Shown piece after piece: positions 24,685 to 32,955 of a stretch of DNA of 48,771 bases. The notes below the pieces were generated by a model. The model was not told where the DNA came from. It did no database searches and worked only from the letters and a program-made list of their open reading frames with translations. Made by a program: the position numbers and the translations under genes. The stretch is from Pseudomonas sp. LS-2 (GTDB lineage Bacteria > Pseudomonadota > Gammaproteobacteria > Pseudomonadales > Pseudomonadaceae): assembly GCF_003605735.1 (NCBI RefSeq), contig NZ_QXTJ01000014.1:122616-171386 (forward strand), in the 5' to 3' direction. Position 1 is the first letter of the stretch. Every line of letters starts with the position of its first letter.

Positions 24685-25860
24685 ATGAAAATCAAGGCAA
24701 TCCGTACCCGCGTATTCGAATGGAAGGGCAAGGTCGTTCCACCGCAGGCGCACTTCTGCACCAATGCGAGCGACATCCTGTTCGAGCGTGGCGATGCCAT
24801 GGGCTCCTTCCGTTTTCACGGCTGGCTGGTGGTGGAAATCGAGACCGACAACGGCATCGTCGGCATCGGTAACTGCGCGTTGGCGCCACGTGTCGCCAAG
24901 GAAATCATCGACACCTATCTGGCCCCCATCGCCATCGGCGAAGACCCGTTCGACAACGAATACATCTGGCAGAAAATGTATCGCCAGAGCCACGCCTGGG
25001 GCCGCAAAGGCATCGGCATGGCAGCCATCTCGGCAATCGACATCGCCATCTGGGACATCATGGGCAAGGCCGTGAACAAGCCAGTGTTCAAACTGCTTGG
25101 CGGCCGCACCAAAGAAAAGATCTGGACCTACGCTTCCAAGCTGTACGCCAACGACAACCTGGACCTGTTTCTGGAAGAGGCCCAGGGCTATCTGAGTCAG
25201 GGCTTCACGGCGATGAAAATGCGCTTCGGCTACGGCCCGAAAGACGGCCCGGCGGGCATGCGTCGCAACATCGAGCAGGTGCGTGCGCTGCGGGAGCTGG
25301 CCGGCCCTGACGTCGACATCATGCTTGAGTGCTACATGGGCTGGACCCTGGAGTATGCCCGTCGCATGTTGCCGAAACTGGCTGAGTTCGAACCGCGCTG
25401 GCTGGAAGAGCCGGTCATCGCGGACGACCTCGAAGGCTACATCGAGCTGAAGAAGATGGGCATCATGCCGATCTCCGGCGGCGAGCACGAATTCACGTCA
25501 TACGGCTTCAAGGACATGCTCGAACGCCGCGCTGTCGACGTGATCCAGTACGACACCAACCGCGTCGGTGGTATCACGGCAGCGCGCAAGATCAACGCCA
25601 TGGCCGAAGCGTGGTCGGTGCCGGTCATTCCCCACGCGGGCCAGATGCACAACTACCACCTGACCATGTCCACCACCGCCTCGCCGATGGCCGAATTCTT
25701 CCCGGTGTTCGACGTCGAGGTCGGCAACGAGTTGTTCTACTACGTCTTCAAGGGCGAGCCACAGCCAGTCAACGGCTACATCCAGCTGGACGACCACAAG
25801 CCAGGCCTTGGGCTGGAAATCTCCGACGAATACCTGAGCGAGTTCAACATTATCGAGTGA
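24685..25860 (+). CDS. Enolase-superfamily sugar-acid dehydratase (L-rhamnonate dehydratase-like)
   Basis: Mandelate-racemase/enolase superfamily dehydratase of 391 aa. The metal-ligand acids appear as [19 protein letters not shown] and SGGEHEFTS; the acid-base groups as AMKMRFGYG and [14 protein letters not shown]. The last block is the hallmark of L-rhamnonate dehydratases and close relatives acting on L-lyxonate or L-mannonate. It would convert an aldonate to a 2-keto-3-deoxy acid. AGGGAA lies about nine bases before the ATG. The gene stands alone after a terminator but fits functionally with the lactonase upstream and the AraD1 protein downstream. Confidence 0.9.
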   Translation: MKIKAIRTRVFEWKGKVVPPQAHFCTNASDILFERGDAMGSFRFHGWLVVEIETDNGIVGIGNCALAPRVAKEIIDTYLAPIAIGEDPFDNEYIWQKMYRQSHAWGRKGIGMAAISAIDIAIWDIMGKAVNKPVFKLLGGRTKEKIWTYASKLYANDNLDLFLEEAQGYLSQGFTAMKMRFGYGPKDGPAGMRRNIEQVRALRELAGPDVDIMLECYMGWTLEYARRMLPKLAEFEPRWLEEPVIADDLEGYIELKKMGIMPISGGEHEFTSYGFKDMLERRAVDVIQYDTNRVGGITAARKINAMAEAWSVPVIPHAGQMHNYHLTMSTTASPMAEFFPVFDVEVGNELFYYVFKGEPQPVNGYIQLDDHKPGLGLEISDEYLSEFNIIE

Positions 25861-25980
25861 TGTCGCCAGAGGTCGCGCATCGTCTCTGATGAAGCGCGAT
25901 TTGATTACGATCCGCACTGATGTTGCGCATGGGGGCTTCAGATACCACGTGTCATCAGGTTTTGCGACTGCTTCGCAGCC

Positions 25981-26008
25981 GATCGCGAGCAAGCTGCGCT
26001 CCCACGCC
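25981..26008 (-). repeat. Single family C REP
   Basis: GATCGCGAGCAAGCTGCGCT and CCCACG resemble the common Pseudomonas REP that reads cgagcaagctcgctcccac. It is a single copy in the 198-base gap between the dehydratase and AraD1 genes. Confidence 0.65.
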
Positions 26009-26058
26009 CTTCGGGCAGAGGCGAGATCGTATTCCATATTTTTTCGGAGATTCAGCCC

Positions 26059-27054
26059 ATGCGCCTTATCCAGTTCGAAAACAGCCAGAGACAGCGCCAG
26101 GTCGGCGTTGTCGAGGGCTTGCAGGTCAATGTCGTCCGCAACACCACAAGCACTCGCGAACTGGCCCTCGCGGCCATTCGCAGCCAACGCAGCCTCGAGG
26201 ATGAAGTGAGCAGTCGTGGCACTGAGTCTGGTCCTGAATACGCAGGTCTTTTGCAAAACGGCCAGATCCTGCCGCCACTGGACCACGAAGACCCTGCCCA
26301 CTGCCTGATCAGCGGCACCGGCCTGACCCATCTGGGCAGCGCATCGGCGCGGGACAAGATGCACCAGCACGACGGTCAGGTCGAAGCCGGCATGACCGAC
26401 ACCATGAAGATCTTCAAGTGGGGCATCGAAGGCGGCAAACCTGCGCAAGGTGATGTTGGCGCGCAACCGGAGTGGTTCTACAAAGGCGACGGCAGCATCG
26501 TCGTGCGTCCCGGGGCTGACTTTCCGGTGCCGGCCTTCGCCGAAGACGCCGGCGAAGAGCCCGAACTGACGGGCCTGTATGTCATTGGCGACGATGGCCA
26601 ACCCTATCGACTGGGCTACGCGTTGGGTAACGAGTTCTCCGACCACGTCATGGAGCGGAGAAATTACCTCTATCTCGCCCATTCCAAGCTGCGTTATTGC
26701 GCCTACGGCCCTGAGCTTCGCGTAGGCGAGCTGCCGCGTCATCTGTCAGGCATGAGCCGCATCAAGCGTGGTGGTGAAGTGATCTGGGAAAAGGAGTTTC
26801 TCAGTGGCGAAGACAACATGTGCCACAGCCTTGCGAACCTGGAATACCACCATTTCAAATACGCGCAGTTCCTGCGTCCGGGCGATGTGCACATTCATTA
26901 CTTCGGGACTGCGACTCTGTCGTTCGCCGATGGCGTGAAAACCCGGCCTGGCGATCGTTTCCAGATCAGCCTGGATGCCTTTGGCGCGCCGCTTGAAAAC
27001 GGTATTGGCGAAGGCCCGCGCCCTGTGGCGATCGGTCAGATCAAGGCGCTTTAA
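26059..27054 (+). CDS. AraD1/GguC family protein (fumarylacetoacetate-hydrolase-like fold)
   Basis: Protein of 331 aa related to the fumarylacetoacetate hydrolase superfamily. Recognisable blocks are SGTGLTHLGSASARDKMHQH, MKIFKWGIEGGKP, GEEPELTGLYVIGDDG, GYALGNEFSDHVMERRNYLY and LRPGDVHIHYFGTATLSFAD. Members are found next to sugar-acid dehydratases and are thought to process 2-keto-3-deoxy or diketo acids. The CGGAGA site before the ATG supports this start. Together with the dehydratase it would continue breakdown of the product; the exact chemistry is not settled. Confidence 0.82.
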   Translation: MRLIQFENSQRQRQVGVVEGLQVNVVRNTTSTRELALAAIRSQRSLEDEVSSRGTESGPEYAGLLQNGQILPPLDHEDPAHCLISGTGLTHLGSASARDKMHQHDGQVEAGMTDTMKIFKWGIEGGKPAQGDVGAQPEWFYKGDGSIVVRPGADFPVPAFAEDAGEEPELTGLYVIGDDGQPYRLGYALGNEFSDHVMERRNYLYLAHSKLRYCAYGPELRVGELPRHLSGMSRIKRGGEVIWEKEFLSGEDNMCHSLANLEYHHFKYAQFLRPGDVHIHYFGTATLSFADGVKTRPGDRFQISLDAFGAPLENGIGEGPRPVAIGQIKAL

Positions 27055-27139
27055 GGGATGCTCTGCAGGACGCCAATCCACTGGGATTACAGCGGTTGGT
27101 GGATGAGGGGACTGATTCACCGCGGTAGTCGGTAGACCT

Positions 27140-27205
27140 GTAGCGGCACGGCTTGCCGACGGTGACGGATTGAGGATCGCCACCGCCGGCAAGTCGTGCT
27201 GCTAC
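27140..27205. repeat. REPIN, family A
   Basis: Inverted REP pair with a few substitutions (GTAGCGGCACGGCTTGCCGA on the left), between the convergent AraD1 and MFS genes. Confidence 0.88.
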
Positions 27206-27223
27206 AAGTCGAGGTTCACATGA

Positions 27224-28516
27224 TCAAACCCGTGCCGTCTGCTTCTCGGTCATTTCAGCGGGAGACGCATCGGCGAAGTGGTTGACCTGACGCAAGGCCT
27301 TGAAACCCCACATCCAGGTACCGACCACACCCAGCGTACACAACCCGCCGATGATTGCCGCGGGCACGGCGCCCCACAACGCGGCGCTGCTGCCAGCCCT
27401 GAACTCGCCCAGCTCGTTGGATGAACCGATGAACAGCATGTTCACGGCGTTCACCCGGCCGCGCATCTCGTCGGGTGTCGAGAATTGCACCAGTGTCGAG
27501 CGGATGTACACGCTGACCATGTCCGCCGCGCCGGCGATCATCAGTGCCAGCAACGACAGCCAGAACAGCGTGGACAGTGCGAACACCAGATTCGCCAGGC
27601 CGAATACAGCCACGGCGATGAACATCACCATGCCCACGTTACGGTCGAACGGGCGCACGCTCAGATAGAGACCGGTGGCGACCTCGCCCAGGCTCATCGC
27701 GCTGCGCAACGCGCCCAGACCTTGTGGCCCCAGGTGCAGCACTTCATGGGCGTAGATCGGTAGCAGGGCTACCACGCCGCCGAGCAATACCGCGAACAGG
27801 TCCAGTGAGATGGTGCCGAGGATGATCGGCCGCGAGCGGATAAAGGCGATCCCCGCCGTGAAGCGCTTCCAGGCGGTGGATTCGAGAATCTGCTTTTTGC
27901 CTGCAAACAACACCGGAACACGCATCAGCAGCAGCACACCCGCGATGAAGCTGGCCATGCACACCGAGTAGGTCAAGCCGCCCCCACCCAGCGCATACAG
28001 CCCGCCGCCGACTAGAGGCCCGGCGATGGTGGCGATACGCATGATCATGCTGTTGGTGGCGATGGCGGCCGCCAGTTTCTCCCGTGGCACGACTTGCGGC
28101 AGCAGGCTTTGCAGCGCCGGGCCGGTGAACGCCCGGGCACAACCGAACAGCGCCAGCGTGGCGTAGATCAGGCGGGTGTCCTGGTGATGCGTGACCGAGA
28201 ACAGCATCAACATCAGGCTGCAAAGCCCCTGCACGCTCCAGCTTATGGTCAGGATCAACTTGCGGTCGTAACGGTCGATCAAATCGCCGGCGGGCATGAG
28301 CAACAGCAGCATCGGGATGAATTGCGCAAGGCCGACATACGCCAGCGAGATCGGGCTGCGCGTCATGTCATACACCTGCCAGGCGACCACGACCGCCTGA
28401 ATCTGCATGGCAAACACAGCGGCAAGGCGGGCCGTCAGGAACGCAAAGAAACCGGGCTGCTTCAGAATGCTTTCAGAGGCAGATTCGGAGGGCGTAGCAG
28501 GCGATTCGGAACTCAA
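27224..28516 (-). CDS. MFS exporter, EntS-like (MFS_3)
   Basis: Twelve-helix transporter of 430 aa related to the enterobactin exporter EntS and similar efflux proteins. The signature loop is GDLIDRYDRKLILT, helix 1 contains VVVAWQVYDMTRSPISLA, and a DEMRGRVNAVNMLF motif lies in the second half. The start is a TTG at 28516 (MSSESPATPSESASE), because no ATG is in frame upstream of the first helix. Neighbours give no clue to the substrate and no siderophore genes are near. Confidence 0.85.
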   Translation of the reverse strand: MSSESPATPSESASESILKQPGFFAFLTARLAAVFAMQIQAVVVAWQVYDMTRSPISLAYVGLAQFIPMLLLLMPAGDLIDRYDRKLILTISWSVQGLCSLMLMLFSVTHHQDTRLIYATLALFGCARAFTGPALQSLLPQVVPREKLAAAIATNSMIMRIATIAGPLVGGGLYALGGGGLTYSVCMASFIAGVLLLMRVPVLFAGKKQILESTAWKRFTAGIAFIRSRPIILGTISLDLFAVLLGGVVALLPIYAHEVLHLGPQGLGALRSAMSLGEVATGLYLSVRPFDRNVGMVMFIAVAVFGLANLVFALSTLFWLSLLALMIAGAADMVSVYIRSTLVQFSTPDEMRGRVNAVNMLFIGSSNELGEFRAGSSAALWGAVPAAIIGGLCTLGVVGTWMWGFKALRQVNHFADASPAEMTEKQTARV

Positions 28517-28659
28517 GGCAGGACATCCATCGAAGCGAAAGACGGCCGAGTGTTATACACCTGTAAGCAGGTATATGCCTCTTACTGTCAGAAATTTAAT
28601 GATGGGTGGCGGGGTAATGGTCGCTCTCCCGCGGACTGCGTGGGCGATCAGACATCCTT

Positions 28660-28746
28660 GTAGGAGCGCGCTTGCCCACGATGGCGTCGGTACATCCGAC
28701 GTATTCACGTCGTCTGACGCGGCCAATCGCGGGCAAGCGCTCCTAC
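28660..28746. repeat. REPIN, family B
   Basis: GTAGGAGCGCGCTTGCCCAC on the left is inverted on the right as CGCGGGCAAGCGCTCCTAC, with about 40 bases between. This is a second, distinct REP family, placed between the start of the MFS gene and the end of trmA. Confidence 0.9.
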
Positions 28747-28762
28747 AGGTGTTGGATCCAGG

Positions 28763-29851
28763 CTACTTACGTCTGACGAGCAGCACACCCGATTCCATAT
28801 GGTGGGTGTACGGAAACTGATCGAACAGCGCGCAACGCTCCACGCGATGGGTGTCATGCAACTGCGCGATGTTGGCAGCCAGGGTTTCGGGGTTGCAGGA
28901 GATGTACAGAATCCGCTCAAAGCGACGGGTCAGTTCGCAGGTGTCCGGGTCCATGCCCGCACGCGGCGGGTCGACGAAGACGCTGCCGAAGTCGTAGCTC
29001 TTCAGATCGACACCAGCCAGACGCCGAAACGGACGCACGTCATTCAGTGCTTCGGTCAGCTCTTCGGCCGACAGACGCACCAGGCTGACGTTATCCACAG
29101 CGTTATCCGCCAGATTGCTCAGCGCCGCATTGACCGACGTCTTGCTGATCTCGGTCGCCAGCACTTTACGCACGCGGGTCGCCAGCGGCAGGGTGAAGTT
29201 GCCGTTGCCGCAATACAGCTCCAGCAGATCGTCCTGGCGCTCGCCCAAGGCTTCATAGGCCCAGCTCAACATCTTCTGGTTCACGGTGCCGTTGGGTTGA
29301 GTGAACGCGCCTTCTGGCTGGCGATAGCTGAACGTGCGACCTGCGACGTCCAGCTTTTCCGTCACGTAATCGCGACCGATCACCAGGCGCTGACCCTTGG
29401 AGCGGCCGATGACGCTGACCTTCAAATCGGCGGCCAACTGTTCAGCCTCCAGTTTCCAGGCGTCGTCCAGCGGGCGGTGATAGCACAGGGTGATCATGCC
29501 GTCGCCGGCCAGCGTGGTCAGAAAGTCGACCTGAAACAGCTTGTGGTTGAGGGTCTTGCTGGCTTCCCAGCGCTCGCGCAATACCGGCATGAGCGCGTTG
29601 ATCTGCTCGCTTGCGATGGGGAAATCGTTGATCAGGATCGGCGTGTACTTGTCGCCCGGCGTGAACATCGCGTAGTGCCGCTTGCCCTCGTCGCGCCACA
29701 GGCGAAATTCGGCGCGCAGGCGATAGTGCTCTCGCGGCGAATCGAAGACCTGAGGTTCAGGCGCGTCGAACGGTTTGAGCAGCTCGCGCAAGCGATCGGC
29801 TTTTTCGTCGAGCTGACGGCTGTAGCTCGCAGGGTCGAACGTAGAACTCAT
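28763..29851 (-). CDS. trmA: tRNA (uracil-5-)-methyltransferase
   Basis: Makes the m5U54 (ribothymidine) of the tRNA T-loop using S-adenosylmethionine. At 362 aa it is close to E. coli TrmA (366). The SAM-binding motif is [16 protein letters not shown], followed by [13 protein letters not shown] and the catalytic cysteine motif [15 protein letters not shown]; the base Glu is in the C-terminal [11 protein letters not shown]. The start overlaps the stop of the upstream permease gene by four bases. Confidence 0.97.
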   Translation of the reverse strand: MSSTFDPASYSRQLDEKADRLRELLKPFDAPEPQVFDSPREHYRLRAEFRLWRDEGKRHYAMFTPGDKYTPILINDFPIASEQINALMPVLRERWEASKTLNHKLFQVDFLTTLAGDGMITLCYHRPLDDAWKLEAEQLAADLKVSVIGRSKGQRLVIGRDYVTEKLDVAGRTFSYRQPEGAFTQPNGTVNQKMLSWAYEALGERQDDLLELYCGNGNFTLPLATRVRKVLATEISKTSVNAALSNLADNAVDNVSLVRLSAEELTEALNDVRPFRRLAGVDLKSYDFGSVFVDPPRAGMDPDTCELTRRFERILYISCNPETLAANIAQLHDTHRVERCALFDQFPYTHHMESGVLLVRRK

Positions 29852-31140
29852 GGATAGAAGCCCAGCTTGATCACGAACAGGATCGACAGGATGACCAGCG
29901 CCGAATTCAGCTCACGGCCACGGCCCGACAACAGCTTGATCACTGTCCAGGAAATGAAGCCAAAAGCGATGCCGTTGGCGATGGAGTAAGTGAACGGCAT
30001 CGCCAGCGCGGTGAGTACCACCGGCGCCGCTTCAGTGATGTCGTCCCAATTGATTTCCGCCAGACCCGAGGTCATCAGCACTGCCACGAACAGCAGGGCA
30101 GGCGCGGTGGCGAACGCCGGAACGCTGCCCGCCAAAGGTGCGAAGAACAGCGCCAGCAGAAACAGGACGGCAACCACGATGGCTGTAAGACCGGTACGGC
30201 CACCGGCACTCACGCCCGCTGCCGATTCGATGTAACTGGTGGTGGTCGAAGTGCCCAGCAGCGAGCCTGCCATGGCGGCGGTACTGTCGGCGACCAGCGC
30301 ACGGCCCATTTTCGGCATGTGGCCGTCCTTGCCCATCAGGCCGGCGCGCTTGGCAACGCCGATCAGCGTGCCCGAGTTATCGAACAGGTCCACGAAGAGA
30401 AAGGAGAAGATCACGCTGACCAGCCCGATGTTCAATGCGCCGGCGATGTCCAGTTGCAGAAAGGTCGGGGCCAGCGAAGGAGGCATGGAGACGACGCCGC
30501 CAAACGGCGAGAAGCCCATCAGGATGGAGACGATGGTCACCGCCAGAATGCCGATCAGCACTGCACCGCGCACTTTCAGGGCTTCCAGCGCGACAATCAG
30601 GGCGAAACCGAGGGTCGCGAGGACCGGTGCGGGTTTTGCCAGATCGCCCAGACCGACCATGGTCGCCGGGTTGCTGACTACGATTCCGGCGTTGTGCAGG
30701 GCAATCAGCGCCAGAAACAGACCGATACCGGCGGCGATCGCCGAGCGCAACGGGAGCGGGATGCTGTTGATGATCCATTCGCGGATGCGAAAGATCGACA
30801 GCAGGAAGAACATCACGGCAGAGATGAACACCGCACCCAGCGCCACTTGCCAGGTATGGCCCATGTGCAGGACGACGGTGTAGGTGAAGAACGCGTTCAG
30901 GCCCATGCCCGGCGCGAGCGCAATCGGGTAGTTGGCAATCAGGCCCATGACCGTGGAGCCGATGGCAGCTGCAAGGCAGGTGGCGACGAAGATGGCGCCT
31001 TTGTCCATGCCGGTCTCGCCGAGGATGCTCGGGTTGACGAAGAGGATGTAGGCCATGGCGAGGAACGTCGTGATCCCGGCCAGGATTTCCGTGCGCACAT
31101 TGGTGTCATGTGCCTTGAGTTGAAACAGCCGCTCCAGCAT
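29848..31140 (-). CDS. NCS2 family purine permease (AzgA-like)
   Basis: Membrane transporter of 430 aa for adenine, guanine or hypoxanthine. Recognisable segments are [20 protein letters not shown] at the N-terminus, [40 protein letters not shown] and [20 protein letters not shown], all standard for the AzgA/YicO/GhxP group. The ATG at 31140 has GGGGAG seven bases upstream; the open frame before it (to 31170) lacks that support. It is co-translated with trmA. The exact base cannot be fixed. Confidence 0.92.
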   Translation of the reverse strand: MLERLFQLKAHDTNVRTEILAGITTFLAMAYILFVNPSILGETGMDKGAIFVATCLAAAIGSTVMGLIANYPIALAPGMGLNAFFTYTVVLHMGHTWQVALGAVFISAVMFFLLSIFRIREWIINSIPLPLRSAIAAGIGLFLALIALHNAGIVVSNPATMVGLGDLAKPAPVLATLGFALIVALEALKVRGAVLIGILAVTIVSILMGFSPFGGVVSMPPSLAPTFLQLDIAGALNIGLVSVIFSFLFVDLFDNSGTLIGVAKRAGLMGKDGHMPKMGRALVADSTAAMAGSLLGTSTTTSYIESAAGVSAGGRTGLTAIVVAVLFLLALFFAPLAGSVPAFATAPALLFVAVLMTSGLAEINWDDITEAAPVVLTALAMPFTYSIANGIAFGFISWTVIKLLSGRGRELNSALVILSILFVIKLGFYP

Positions 31141-31453
31141 GTGTGGCTCCCCGGTGACGCATTGCGCCATTAATGAAATCGACTAAAACAGCAAAGCACA
31201 GCTCGCCCAAAGAGCCTGCACAAATTCTGCCAGTCGCAAAAAGCCGCGCATCATACCAGCGTCCCCCGGGAAAGGCTGCTGACGTTGATCGGCAGCTCAC
31301 GATGGCAGAAAGAGTGGCCGTCCGACGTGGCAGGCGCACCCTGCGGTCGAGACACGCTCATCAAAAACCGTGAACGTTTGCCAAAACCCGCCAGTCTCTA
31401 CCCCAGAGACGCAGATCCACTGCGCTGATCAAGTATCTACCGTGAGGCACCCC
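31141..31453. other. Intergenic region between divergent operons
   Basis: These 313 bases separate the purine permease from the molybdenum-enzyme operon and should carry both promoters. The plus-strand frame of the iron-sulfur subunit is open from 31370, but I place its start at 31454. No repeat or terminator is seen. Confidence 0.5.
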
Positions 31454-31972
31454 ATGAGCGCGACGAACCAGAAGGATTTCGCGGAGCACGCCATTGCTCT
31501 GACCCTTAACGGCCAACCCCGACAATTGCAGGTACAGCCCTGGGTTACCTTGCTCGACGTTCTGCGCGAGCAACTGGACCTGGTCGGCACCAAGAAGGGC
31601 TGTGATCACGGCCAGTGTGGCGCCTGCACCGTGTTGCGTGACGGCAAACGCATCAATGCCTGCCTGACGCTGGCGATCATGTGCGACGGCGCCGAGCTGA
31701 CCACCATCGAAGGCCTGGCAGACGGCGACGTTCTGCACCCTATGCAGCAGGCGTTCATCAAGCATGACGCGTTTCAGTGCGGCTATTGCACGCCTGGGCA
31801 GATCTGCTCGGCAGTAGGGCTGGCGAACGAAGGGCGCGCTGGCAATGCGGACGAAATCAAGGAGTTGATGAGCGGCAACCTGTGCCGTTGCGGCGCCTAC
31901 AGCAACATTCTGGCGGCTGTCGAAGAGGCATTGCCGCAATCGGCGAGCAAGGATGGAGGGCGTCAGCCATGA
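31454..31972 (+). CDS. 2Fe-2S subunit of a molybdenum aldehyde oxidoreductase (PaoA-like)
   Basis: Small subunit of 172 aa with two [2Fe-2S] clusters. The plant-ferredoxin cluster is bound by [20 protein letters not shown] then AC, and the second by [11 protein letters not shown] and [12 protein letters not shown]. Start chosen at MSATNQKDF with GTGAGG upstream. Unlike E. coli PaoA there is no twin-arginine signal, so the enzyme should stay in the cytoplasm. The stop overlaps the FAD-subunit gene (ATGA). Confidence 0.92.
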   Translation: MSATNQKDFAEHAIALTLNGQPRQLQVQPWVTLLDVLREQLDLVGTKKGCDHGQCGACTVLRDGKRINACLTLAIMCDGAELTTIEGLADGDVLHPMQQAFIKHDAFQCGYCTPGQICSAVGLANEGRAGNADEIKELMSGNLCRCGAYSNILAAVEEALPQSASKDGGRQP

Positions 31973-32955
31973 ACCCTTTCAATTACAGCAAGCCATCGCA
32001 GGTCAGTCAGGCGATCAGCCTCGCCGATGGCGCGAGCCGCTTCATCGCAGGGGGCACCAACCTTCTGGACCTGATGAAAGAAAACATCGACCGCCCTGAC
32101 CATCTGATCGACATCACCGGACTGCCACTCAAGGAGGTCAAGGAAACGCCAAACGGCGGGTTGCTGATCGGCGCGCTGGTCAGCAATGCCGATCTGGCCT
32201 GGCATCCACTGATTGAGCAGCGTTACCCCCTGCTGTCCAAGGCCATTCTGGCGGGCGCCTCTCCTCAGCTGAGGAACATGGCCAGTACCGGCGGCAACCT
32301 GCTGCAGCGCACCCGTTGCTACTACTTTTATGATGCTGCGATGCCCTGCAACAAGCGCGAGCCGGGAAGTGGCTGCCCGGCGAAGACCGGTTTGAACCGG
32401 ATCCACGCCATTCTGGGCGCCAGTGACGAATGCGTGGCGACTCACCCCTCCGACATGTGCGTGGCGCTGGCAGCACTGGAGGCGGTGGTGCATGTCGAAG
32501 GTCGTGCCGGAAAACGCAGCATCGAATTCGCAGACTTTCACCGTCTGCCGGAGAACGCCCCCCAGCGAGACAACCAGCTCGCCGATGACGAGTTGATCAC
32601 GGCGATCGAGTTGCCACCCGCCGGATTCGTGTCCCACAACCACTACCTGAAGATTCGCGACCGGGCGTCTTACGCCTTCGCCCTGGTATCAGTGGCTGCA
32701 GCGCTTGAACTCGATGGCGATGTCATCCGTGACGTGCGCCTGGCCTTGGGAGGCGTGGCCCATAAACCCTGGCGGGACAAGTCGGTCGAGCAGTCGCTCA
32801 GGGGCAAACCGGTGTCCAGAGAGAATTTTGTCGCCGCTGCCGATGCCATGCTGCGGGACGCCAGGCCGCTCGCGCACAACGCTTTCAAGATCAAGCTGGC
32901 CCAGCGCGCGATTGTTCGCGCGCTGAGTGAAGCCGCTGTGGGAGGGAATGTCTGA
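31969..32955 (+). CDS. FAD subunit of a molybdenum aldehyde oxidoreductase (PaoB-like)
   Basis: FAD-binding subunit of 328 aa. The FAD loop is RFIAGGTNLLDLMKENIDRP and the second block is RNMASTGGNLLQRTRCYYFY. It is followed by a cysteine-bearing insertion, PCNKREPGSGCPAKTGLNRI. In E. coli PaoB the equivalent cysteines hold an extra [4Fe-4S] cluster, and the spacing here is consistent with one. It passes electrons from the iron-sulfur subunit to the final acceptor. The ATG overlaps the previous stop. Confidence 0.92.
   Translation: MNPFNYSKPSQVSQAISLADGASRFIAGGTNLLDLMKENIDRPDHLIDITGLPLKEVKETPNGGLLIGALVSNADLAWHPLIEQRYPLLSKAILAGASPQLRNMASTGGNLLQRTRCYYFYDAAMPCNKREPGSGCPAKTGLNRIHAILGASDECVATHPSDMCVALAALEAVVHVEGRAGKRSIEFADFHRLPENAPQRDNQLADDELITAIELPPAGFVSHNHYLKIRDRASYAFALVSVAAALELDGDVIRDVRLALGGVAHKPWRDKSVEQSLRGKPVSRENFVAAADAMLRDARPLAHNAFKIKLAQRAIVRALSEAAVGGNV

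Noticed and set aside
30319..31173. 284-aa plus-strand frame opposite the purine permease
   Set aside because: Antisense shadow with biased composition; the NCS2 motifs on the minus strand are unambiguous.
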